NCBI GenBank assembly: GCA_002697505.1
Contig: NZWA01000076.1
Location: forward strand, 38,488-43,497
Length of the DNA: 5,010 nucleotides
Direction of reading: 5' to 3'
Origin: Flavobacteriales bacterium
Lineage (GTDB): Bacteria; Bacteroidota; Bacteroidia; Flavobacteriales; BACL11
A model generated the notes under the pieces. The model worked only from the letters and a program-made list of their open reading frames with translations. It was not told where the DNA came from and did not search any database. Below, in pieces: positions 1 through 5,010 of this stretch. Each line of letters opens with the position of its first letter. Position 1 is the first letter of the stretch. Made by a program: the position numbers and the translations under genes.

Positions 1-911
1 TAATAGAAAATATTGAAGAAGCCAAAGATATTATTTCAAATTCTGACGATATAGAAATGAAGGAAATGGCCAGAAGCGAACTTGATCTTAGCTTAAATAG
101 AAAAGTTGTAATGGATGATGAAATCAAGTTATTATTAATTCCCAAAGATCCTGCTGATGGAAAAAATGCTGTTATGGAAATTAGAGCTGGAACAGGTGGT
201 GATGAAGCAAGTATTTTTGCTGGAGATCTTTTTAGGATGTATTCTTCTTATGCGGCCACAAAAGGTTGGAAAATTGAAATTGTTGATATTGCTGAAGGGA
301 CAGTAGGTGGCTATAAAGAAATAATTTTTAATGTTTTGGGAGAGGATGTATATGGACAGTTAAAGTTTGAATCAGGAGTGCATAGAGTTCAAAGGGTGCC
401 TGACACTGAAACTCAAGGTCGTGTTCATACATCAGCTGCCACCGTTATAGTTTTGCCAGAAGCTGAGGAATTTGATATTGAGCTAAATCAAAATGATATT
501 CGTAAAGATACATATTGCTCATCAGGTCCTGGAGGACAATCGGTAAACACTACATATTCTGCTGTTAGGCTAACACATATTCCAACTGGAATTGTTGCAC
601 AATGTCAGGATCAAAAATCTCAGCACAAAAACTATGATAAAGCACTTAAGGTTCTTCGTTCAAGAATTTATGAGATGGAGCTACAAAAAAAATTAGAGGA
701 AGAAGCTAAACATCGAAAAACTATGGTTTCAACTGGTGATAGATCTGCAAAAATTAGAACATATAATTATCCTCAAGGTAGAGTAACAGAACACAGAATT
801 TCAATGACAAAATACAATTTACAAGCAACTATGAGTGGAGATTTACAAGAATTTATCGATGAACTACAGTTTGCTGAAAATGCAGAAAAATTAAAAGAAG
901 GACAAAGTTAA
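1..911 (+). CDS. prfA: Peptide chain release factor 1, 5' end cut by window edge
   Basis: Class I release factor that reads UAA and UAG in the ribosomal A site and triggers hydrolysis of peptidyl-tRNA. The open frame runs from base 3 with no stop before TAA at 909-911, giving 302 visible residues. The ATG at 57 is internal: the residues before it (IENIEEAKDIISNSDDIE) continue the RF1 N-terminal domain. The conserved block AGTGGDEASIFAGDLFRMY follows. The stop-codon recognition tripeptide PxT appears as PDT (bases 399-407) inside RVQRVPDTETQGRVHTSA, and the catalytic GGQ is at 531-539 inside SSGPGGQSVNTT; its Gln is the known PrmC methylation target. Placing PDT and GGQ against E. coli RF1 (PAT about 188, GGQ about 233) implies about 55 residues missing, so a normal full length near 358. 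PxT rather than SPF rules out RF2. The gene ends 4 bases before pyrF, so the two are probably co-transcribed. Confidence 0.97.
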   Translation, partial: IENIEEAKDIISNSDDIEMKEMARSELDLSLNRKVVMDDEIKLLLIPKDPADGKNAVMEIRAGTGGDEASIFAGDLFRMYSSYAATKGWKIEIVDIAEGTVGGYKEIIFNVLGEDVYGQLKFESGVHRVQRVPDTETQGRVHTSAATVIVLPEAEEFDIELNQNDIRKDTYCSSGPGGQSVNTTYSAVRLTHIPTGIVAQCQDQKSQHKNYDKALKVLRSRIYEMELQKKLEEEAKHRKTMVSTGDRSAKIRTYNYPQGRVTEHRISMTKYNLQATMSGDLQEFIDELQFAENAEKLKEGQS

Positions 912-915
912 TCAT

Positions 916-1734
916 ATGAATAAGGACGATTTAGTTAGAAAAATTAAAGAAAAACAATCTTTTTTATGTGTAGGCTTAGATTCTGATTTAACCAAAATCC
1001 CAAAGCATTTACTTTCATATGATGATCCAGTTTTGGAATTTAATAAACAAATTATAGATGCAACGAAAGAACATTGTGTTGCTTATAAACCAAATATAGC
1101 GTTTTATGAATGTATGGGGTCAAAAGGATGGGAGACGCTACAAAAGACTTTAGATTATATACCAAATGATATATTCACCATTGCTGATGCTAAAAGAGGC
1201 GATATTGGTAATACATCAGCAATGTATGCTAAGACTTTTTTTGAAAACATGAGTTTTGATTCTGTAACTGTATCTCCATATATGGGTTCTGATTCAGTTT
1301 TACCATTTTTAAATTACAAAAAAAAATGGGTTATACTATTAGTACTTACATCTAATGAAGGAAGTAAAGATTTTCAATATATGGAAGATATCAATAAAAA
1401 TAAATTGTATCAAAATGTTATTCTTGAATCTAGTAAATGGGGTAATACAAGAAATTTAATGTATGTGGTTGGTGCTACACAATTAAATGAAATAAAAAAA
1501 ATACGACAAATTGTTCCTAATAACTTTTTATTAATTCCTGGAATCGGTGCTCAGGGTGGCGATCTTGTTTCAGTTTCTAAAATTGCTATGAATTTTGAAT
1601 GTGGTATTTTAATAAATTGTTCAAGATCTATTATATACTCATCCTCTGATTTTGATTTTGCTGAAAAAGCAGGCTTCGAAGCAAAAAAAATTCAAAAAAA
1701 AATGTCATCTCTATTATTAGAAAAGATAAGTTAA
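916..1734 (+). CDS. pyrF: Orotidine 5'-phosphate decarboxylase, subfamily 2
   Basis: Cytosolic TIM-barrel enzyme converting orotidine 5'-monophosphate to UMP and CO2, the last step of de novo pyrimidine synthesis. The 272-residue length fits the longer subfamily 2 rather than the ~230-residue E. coli type. Visible landmarks: FLCVGLDSDLTKIP at 17-29 (first strand, substrate-contacting Asp), YKPN at 57-60, the catalytic signature DAKRGDIGNTSAMYAK at 91-106 with D91, K93 and D96 as the charged active-site network, LTSNEG at 144-149, PGIGAQGGD at 208-216 in the phosphate-binding region, and NCSRSIIY at 234-241 supplying the phosphate-binding Arg237. All key residues are present. The ATG at 916 lies 4 bases after the prfA stop and places the GLD motif at the usual distance from the N-terminus. 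No proper Shine-Dalgarno precedes it; the nearest purine run is about 13 bases away. The prfA-pyrF order is common in Bacteroidota. The gene carries two A9 runs and one A8 run, all in frame. Confidence 0.96.
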   Translation: MNKDDLVRKIKEKQSFLCVGLDSDLTKIPKHLLSYDDPVLEFNKQIIDATKEHCVAYKPNIAFYECMGSKGWETLQKTLDYIPNDIFTIADAKRGDIGNTSAMYAKTFFENMSFDSVTVSPYMGSDSVLPFLNYKKKWVILLVLTSNEGSKDFQYMEDINKNKLYQNVILESSKWGNTRNLMYVVGATQLNEIKKIRQIVPNNFLLIPGIGAQGGDLVSVSKIAMNFECGILINCSRSIIYSSSDFDFAEKAGFEAKKIQKKMSSLLLEKIS

Positions 1735-1798
1735 TATTATAAAGATTAAGTTTTTTTTTTATTAGTATATTTTTTAAATTGCAATCAATTTGAAAAAT
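1735..1798 (+). terminator. T-rich gap between pyrF and the pspC-like gene; weak terminator candidate
   Basis: This gap is almost entirely A/T. A short inverted repeat, TTAAT (1731-1735) and ATTAA (1745-1749), is followed directly by ten T residues at 1751-1760. The position just after pyrF fits a terminator, but the stem is only five A-T pairs and would be very unstable. In such AT-rich DNA it may be chance. TATATTTT at 1766-1773 is one base off the Bacteroidota -7 element TAnnTTTG, but no TTG lies at the expected distance upstream, so I do not call a promoter. Confidence 0.2.
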
Positions 1799-2014
1799 AT
1801 GAAGTTTTTTAACAAATTTTTAAATAAAAAAATATTTGGGGTATGCTCATATTTTAGTGATATTATTGGAGTGGATTCTTCTCTTGTTAGACTTATATTT
1901 ATTTATTCATTGTTTACGAATATTTTATCATTATCAATTTATATTTTATTTTTATTTATCATTAGTCTAAAGAAATATTCTAAGATAAATTATATTAAAT
2001 CGCTATTTTCATAA
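1799..2014 (+). CDS. Small PspC-like membrane protein
   Basis: A 71-residue protein resembling the PspC domain (PF04024) and especially the short flavobacterial PspC-like proteins. The pattern is a basic N-terminus (MKFFNKFLNKKIFGVCSYFS), then IIGVDSSLVRLIFIYSLF matching the PspC consensus of Gly-Ile/Val-Asp, a few residues, then VRLIF, then a hydrophobic segment at about 33-58 and a basic tail. It is expected to sit in the inner membrane. In enterobacteria PspC takes part in the phage-shock response to envelope stress, but these short homologues have no established role, so function is not assigned. The usual CGG of the domain is CSY here. I chose ATG 1799; an in-frame TTG at 1790 would add three residues (MKN), but ATG is the likelier start. 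The gene stops 1 base before the next start, so the two are almost certainly translated from one message. The codons are strikingly AT-rich, as is common for small membrane proteins in such genomes. Confidence 0.75.
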   Translation: MKFFNKFLNKKIFGVCSYFSDIIGVDSSLVRLIFIYSLFTNILSLSIYILFLFIISLKKYSKINYIKSLFS

Positions 2015-2015
2015 T

Positions 2016-2237
2016 ATGGAAAACTTGCAAATTATATTAACATTAGTTTTACTAGTTATTGAGGTAATTGCATTTGCATGGTTAATTATTGATCTTCAAA
2101 AATCTAAGAAGAAACAAGATCAAATAATAAATTTAGAACATCAAATTTTACAAGTTGAAGAATCAATCATGGATTTAGAAAAAAGTATAATTAAAAAAAT
2201 AGATGTGTTAATTGATAAGCAGACCAATGATGATTAG
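2016..2237 (+). CDS. Small hypothetical protein: one membrane helix plus predicted coiled coil
   Basis: I do not recognise a family. The 73 residues fall into two parts. Residues 5-27 form one strongly hydrophobic helix (LQIILTLVLLVIEVIAFAWL and onward). Residues 29-70 are highly charged, with Leu/Ile spaced roughly in heptads (QIINLEHQILQVEESIMDLEKS), which suggests a coiled coil, followed by a polar tail. The basic cluster KSKKK directly after the helix suggests by the positive-inside rule that the coiled coil lies in the cytoplasm with the N-terminus outside. The ATG is 1 base after the stop of the PspC-like gene, so a shared role at the membrane is plausible but unproven. Length and layout resemble small oligomeric scaffold or membrane-anchor proteins. 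The biased composition, tight spacing and a complete frame ending in TAG support a real gene. The next gene starts 18 bases downstream. Confidence 0.65.
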   Translation: MENLQIILTLVLLVIEVIAFAWLIIDLQKSKKKQDQIINLEHQILQVEESIMDLEKSIIKKIDVLIDKQTNDD

Positions 2238-2255
2238 TTTTTCAATATTTTAATT

Positions 2256-3152
2256 ATGAAGGTTTTAATTACAGGAAGTAATGGGTTGTTGGGACAAAAA
2301 CTTCTGCACAAAATAAGGGAGGATGATACATTAGAATTAGTTGCTACTTCAATTGGTGTGAATCGTGTTTCCCAAAAAACAGGCTATAAGTATATTTCAT
2401 TAGATGTTACTAATAAAAGAGAAGTAGAGAGAGTAATTTTAGCTCAAAAACCACATGTAGTTATTAATACAGCAGCCATGACTAATGTTGATTTGTGTGA
2501 AGATAAGAGAAGTGAATGTGATTCTTTAAATATTAATGCTGTAAAATATTTGGCTAACTCATGTAAAAAGATAGATGCCCACTTAATTCATATTTCAACT
2601 GATTTTATTTTTGATGGAGAGAATGGACCGTATTCTGAAGATGATGAGCCAAATCCACTTTCGTATTATGGTCTTTCAAAATTGAAATCCGAGCAGTTAC
2701 TACAGGCCCACAGTGTAAATTGGACGATTCTCAGAACAATAATTGTTTTTGGAGTAGGAGAGAGTTTAAGCAAAGGAAACATCGTGCTTTGGGCAAAGGA
2801 TGCTTTAGCTAAAGGGGATTCTTTAAGTATTATTGATGATCAATTCCGGGCTCCAACTTTAGCAGAGGATTTAGCAGATATCTGTATATTAGCTGCCAAG
2901 AAAAAAGCATTGGGAATTTTTAATGCATCTGGCAAAGATATAATGAGCATTTATGAACTAGTAGAAAGGGTAGCTAAACACTACGGAATGTCAACTGATA
3001 ATTTAAATAAGATAAATACATCTACACTTAATCAAAAGGCAGTGAGACCGCCCAAAACAGGATTCATTTTAGATAAATCCATAAATGAATTAGGATACAA
3101 ACCTCATTCATTTGAAGAGTCTTTAGCTTTAATGGATGAGCAAATAAAATAA
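2256..3152 (+). CDS. RmlD/MAT2B-type extended SDR oxidoreductase (NAD(P)-dependent)
   Basis: A 298-residue soluble protein of the extended short-chain dehydrogenase class, closest by motif to the RmlD substrate-binding family (PF04321). Family members include dTDP-4-dehydrorhamnose reductase and the MAT2B-like proteins. The Rossmann nucleotide-binding motif GSNGLLG is at 7-13, with D50 after the third strand. NTAA lies at 71-74. The active site is STDFIFDG at 114-121 (Thr115) with YxxxK at Tyr138 and Lys142 (YYGLSKLKSE). The substrate-side signature DDQFRAPTLAEDLADI at 194-209 is the family's DQ..PT...DLA motif. All catalytic residues are intact and length is normal. No rmlA, rmlB or rmlC partner lies in the window, so the substrate is unknown and rhamnose synthesis should not be assumed. 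The ATG puts the Rossmann motif at residue 7, as expected. It starts 18 bases after the coiled-coil gene and may share its transcript. Confidence 0.9.
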   Translation: MKVLITGSNGLLGQKLLHKIREDDTLELVATSIGVNRVSQKTGYKYISLDVTNKREVERVILAQKPHVVINTAAMTNVDLCEDKRSECDSLNINAVKYLANSCKKIDAHLIHISTDFIFDGENGPYSEDDEPNPLSYYGLSKLKSEQLLQAHSVNWTILRTIIVFGVGESLSKGNIVLWAKDALAKGDSLSIIDDQFRAPTLAEDLADICILAAKKKALGIFNASGKDIMSIYELVERVAKHYGMSTDNLNKINTSTLNQKAVRPPKTGFILDKSINELGYKPHSFEESLALMDEQIK

Positions 3153-3162
3153 TACATTAATA

Positions 3163-3201
3163 ATGAAAAAAAGACTGCTAACTTTCACAATAATCTATTG
3201 A
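3163..3201 (+). other. 12-codon micro-ORF in the leader of the symporter gene
   Basis: The gap before the symporter holds a tiny frame encoding MKKRLLTFTIIY and ending in TGA at 3199-3201. It has a basic start and hydrophobic run like the opening of a signal peptide, and it is in the same frame as the symporter gene 34 bases downstream, separated by TGA and a later TAA. It may be a leader peptide, a relic of an older N-terminus, or chance. No attenuator hairpin is evident. It is not called as a protein gene. Confidence 0.2.
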
Positions 3202-3226
3202 TACACTTAAATATTAAGTAATTTTA
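3198..3226 (+). promoter_or_regulatory. Weak candidate Bacteroidota-type promoter for the symporter gene
   Basis: TTG at 3198-3200 and TAATTTTA at 3219-3226 are separated by 18 bases. The Bacteroidota consensus is a -33 TTG and a -7 TAnnTTTG about 17-23 bases apart. The -7 element misses the final G. Transcription would begin only a few bases before the ATG at 3235, giving an almost leaderless message. AT-rich sequence makes chance matches frequent, so this is weak. Confidence 0.2.
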
Positions 3227-3234
3227 TAAATAAT

Positions 3235-4743
3235 ATGACAAAAAAAATATCACTTTTAACTTTAATGCTTATTTCCGCTTTTACCTCAAAAGCAGCTACA
3301 TTAAGCGAAAAAATAGATAGCTTTTTCAAGCCTATTGTTGAGAACTATTTAGAACCTATTATTTTCTGGGATCCTATTAAAGCAATGGGTTTTGATATAG
3401 GAGCTAGTGTTCCTATTGTGGTAGTATGGTTAGTCTTTGGTGCTATTTACTTTACTTTTAAAATGAATTTTATAAATATTAGAGGATTTAAGCATGCTAT
3501 TGGTTTAGTAAAAGGAGATTATGATGATCCAAATGATAAAGGAGAGGTTTCTCATTTTCAGGCATTAACAACTGCTCTTTCAGCAACTGTTGGTTTAGGA
3601 AATATAGCTGGAGTGGCTATTGCTATTTCTATTGGGGGACCGGGAGCGACTTTTTGGATGATAGTAGCTGGCCTACTTGGGATGTCTGCAAAATTTGTTG
3701 AATGTACTTTGGGTATTAAATATCGAAAAATAGATGAAAATGGAGAGGTATCTGGGGGTCCAATGTATTATTTGCGTGATGGATTGGCTAAATACAACAT
3801 GGCAGGATTTGGTAAGTTATTGGCTGTTTTATTTGCAATACTTTGTATAGGAGGTTCTTTTGGAGGTGGTAATATGTTTCAAGCCAATCAGGCTTATGCC
3901 CAGCTAGCAGGTCAGTTTCCAGCATTAGCTGGAAACGGGCCGATGTTTGGTCTTATATTATCTATTTTAGTAGGGGCAGTTATTATTGGAGGGATTAAAT
4001 CTATTGCAAATGTTACTGAAAAGATAGTTCCATTTATGGCTGCTTTATATGTGGGTACTGCATTAATTATTATTTTACTTAACTTTACAGAAATTGGAAC
4101 TGTATTTGCTTTAATATTTAAAGGCGCTTTTGCTCCAGCTGCAGGTCTAGGTGGTATAGTTGGAGTACTTATTCAAGGATTTAGAAGGGCAGCTTTTTCA
4201 AATGAAGCTGGTGTTGGATCTGCTTCTATTGCACATGCTGCAGCTAAAACAAATGAGCCAGTATCTGAAGGGTTTGTTGCTTTATTAGAGCCTTTTATAG
4301 ATACAGTTGTAATTTGCACTATGACAGCATTGGTTCTTATTATCACAGGATTTCATAATGTGCAAGGAGTGGAGGGTGCTCAAATGACTTCTCAAGCATT
4401 TGGATCTGTATTTTCTTGGTTTCCATATTTATTGGTAATTGCTATTTTCTTATTTGCTTTCTCAACTATGATCTCTTGGTCATACTATGGTCTTAAAGCA
4501 TGGACATTCCTATTTGGAAGAACAAAGCTTTCTGTGTACTCATATAAATTATTATTTCTTTTATTTATTATCATAGGATCTTCTGTAAAACTGGGAGCAG
4601 TACTGGATTTCTCTGACATGATGATACTGGCAATGGCCTTTCCAAATATTGTTGGTATGCTTATATTATCAAAGGAGGTTCGTGTTGATTTAGATGATTA
4701 TTATAGTAGATTAAAGTCTGGAGTTATTAAGAGATTTAAATAG
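3235..4743 (+). CDS. AGCS-family sodium:alanine/glycine symporter
   Basis: Inner-membrane amino-acid carrier of the alanine/glycine:cation symporter family (TIGR00835, like AlsT and DagA), importing small neutral amino acids with Na+ or H+. The 502 residues begin with a signal-peptide-like segment (MTKKISLLTLMLISAFTSKA, possible cleavage after A20), a feature of Bacteroidota members. About ten to eleven hydrophobic segments follow, near 57-76, 118-160, 193-213, 236-257, 262-284, 290-315, 345-371, 392-418, 436-455 and 461-478. Family signatures are clear: FQALTTALSATVGLGNIAGV at 108-127, GGPGATFWM at 134-142, GGPMYYL at 174-180, and FSNEAGVGSASIAHAAAKT at 321-339 followed by LLEPFIDTVVICTMTAL at 350-366. 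The conserved Asn, Gly and Glu residues that line the binding site are kept. The ATG at 3235 is the start that includes the whole signal segment, and it is preceded by ATAAATAAT, not a Shine-Dalgarno. The gene ends in TAG 16 bases before apt. Exact substrate (Ala, Gly, Gln or similar) cannot be told. Confidence 0.94.
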   Translation: MTKKISLLTLMLISAFTSKAATLSEKIDSFFKPIVENYLEPIIFWDPIKAMGFDIGASVPIVVVWLVFGAIYFTFKMNFINIRGFKHAIGLVKGDYDDPNDKGEVSHFQALTTALSATVGLGNIAGVAIAISIGGPGATFWMIVAGLLGMSAKFVECTLGIKYRKIDENGEVSGGPMYYLRDGLAKYNMAGFGKLLAVLFAILCIGGSFGGGNMFQANQAYAQLAGQFPALAGNGPMFGLILSILVGAVIIGGIKSIANVTEKIVPFMAALYVGTALIIILLNFTEIGTVFALIFKGAFAPAAGLGGIVGVLIQGFRRAAFSNEAGVGSASIAHAAAKTNEPVSEGFVALLEPFIDTVVICTMTALVLIITGFHNVQGVEGAQMTSQAFGSVFSWFPYLLVIAIFLFAFSTMISWSYYGLKAWTFLFGRTKLSVYSYKLLFLLFIIIGSSVKLGAVLDFSDMMILAMAFPNIVGMLILSKEVRVDLDDYYSRLKSGVIKRFK

Positions 4744-4759
4744 ATTTTTAAAAATAAAA

Positions 4760-5010
4760 ATGATAAGTAAAAAAATAGATTTAGTAATAAGGGAGGTGCC
4801 TGATTTTCCAAAACCAGGTATTAATTTCAAAGATATCACTACTCTTTTATTAGACCAGGAATTATCTTCCGAGATAATAGATACTTTTATTAATCGATTA
4901 AAAGGTAAAAAGATTGATGCTATTGTTGGAGTTGAAAGTAGAGGATTTCTATTTGGCTTCTTACTTGCTAATAAAATGGGAATACCTTTCATTCCAATTA
5001 GAAAATCGGG
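4760..5010 (+). CDS. apt: Adenine phosphoribosyltransferase, 3' end cut by window edge
   Basis: Cytosolic purine-salvage enzyme joining adenine and PRPP to give AMP and pyrophosphate. The frame is open from ATG 4760 to the right edge, giving 83 full codons of a family usually near 170 residues. The N-terminal Apt signature VPDFPKPGINFKDITTLL (residues 13-30) is unmistakable, followed by IDAIVGVESRGFLFGFLLA (52-70), the conserved GxESRGFxFG element, and GIPFIPIRKS leading towards the flexible loop. The PRPP-binding loop with its acidic pair lies beyond the window. The start is preceded by the A-rich run TTTTTAAAAATAAAA, typical of Bacteroidota genes that do not use Shine-Dalgarno pairing. It lies 16 bases after the symporter gene and is probably on the same transcript. 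A strong AAGGGAGGTG sequence occurs inside the gene at 4789-4798, but no usable start follows it. Confidence 0.96.
   Translation, partial: MISKKIDLVIREVPDFPKPGINFKDITTLLLDQELSSEIIDTFINRLKGKKIDAIVGVESRGFLFGFLLANKMGIPFIPIRKS

Noticed and set aside
57..59. ATG at 57 as the start of prfA
   Set aside because: The frame is open upstream to the window edge with RF1-like sequence, and motif positions show that about 55 further residues lie outside the window.
1790..1792. TTG at 1790 as the start of the PspC-like gene
   Set aside because: An ATG lies three codons downstream with an A-rich upstream context, and the extra residues add nothing to the domain.
1785..1792. TCAATTTG as a Bacteroidota -7 promoter element
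   Set aside because: It differs from TAnnTTTG at the conserved A, has no TTG at the right distance upstream, and lies only 6 bases from the start codon.
3179..3186. TAACTTTC as a -7 promoter element before the symporter gene
   Set aside because: It lacks the final G, and no -33 TTG lies 17-23 bases upstream.
4711..4992. A 93-codon open frame on the minus strand
   Set aside because: It lies opposite the end of the symporter gene and the well-supported apt coding region, has no recognisable domain, and is a shadow of apt.

Overview
The window is an AT-rich stretch (about one third G+C by eye) with every gene on the + strand and very short gaps. It most resembles a member of the Bacteroidota, probably the Flavobacteriia. 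Four things point there. The release factor has a flavobacterial-type GGQ region (CSSGPGGQSVNTTYSAVRL). The orotidine-phosphate decarboxylase is the ~270-residue subfamily 2 type and lies directly after prfA. The AGCS symporter has a cleavable-looking signal peptide at its N-terminus. The start codons are preceded by A/T-rich sequence rather than Shine-Dalgarno motifs. The genus cannot be fixed from this window; the low G+C, compact layout and Na+-coupled symporter would suit an aquatic or marine lineage, but that is only an inference.

Layout from left to right: the 3' five-sixths of prfA (peptide chain release factor 1), cut by the left edge; pyrF (orotidine 5'-phosphate decarboxylase) 4 bases later; a 64-base A/T-only-looking gap with a T10 run; a small PspC-like membrane protein; 1 base later a 73-residue protein with one membrane helix and a predicted coiled coil; 18 bases later an RmlD/MAT2B-type extended short-chain dehydrogenase; an 82-base gap with a 12-codon micro-ORF and a weak promoter candidate; an AGCS-family sodium:alanine/glycine symporter; and 16 bases later the first half of apt (adenine phosphoribosyltransferase), cut by the right edge.

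Most of the window is housekeeping: translation termination, the last step of UMP synthesis, amino-acid uptake and adenine salvage. The co-directional order and tiny gaps suggest two or three transcription units (prfA-pyrF; the two small membrane genes with the dehydrogenase; symporter-apt), with possible read-through between them. I see no mobile element, CRISPR array, tRNA, rRNA or defence system. The least explained parts are the paired small membrane genes, the orphan dehydrogenase and the leader of the symporter gene. I found nothing that supports a claim of a wholly new system.
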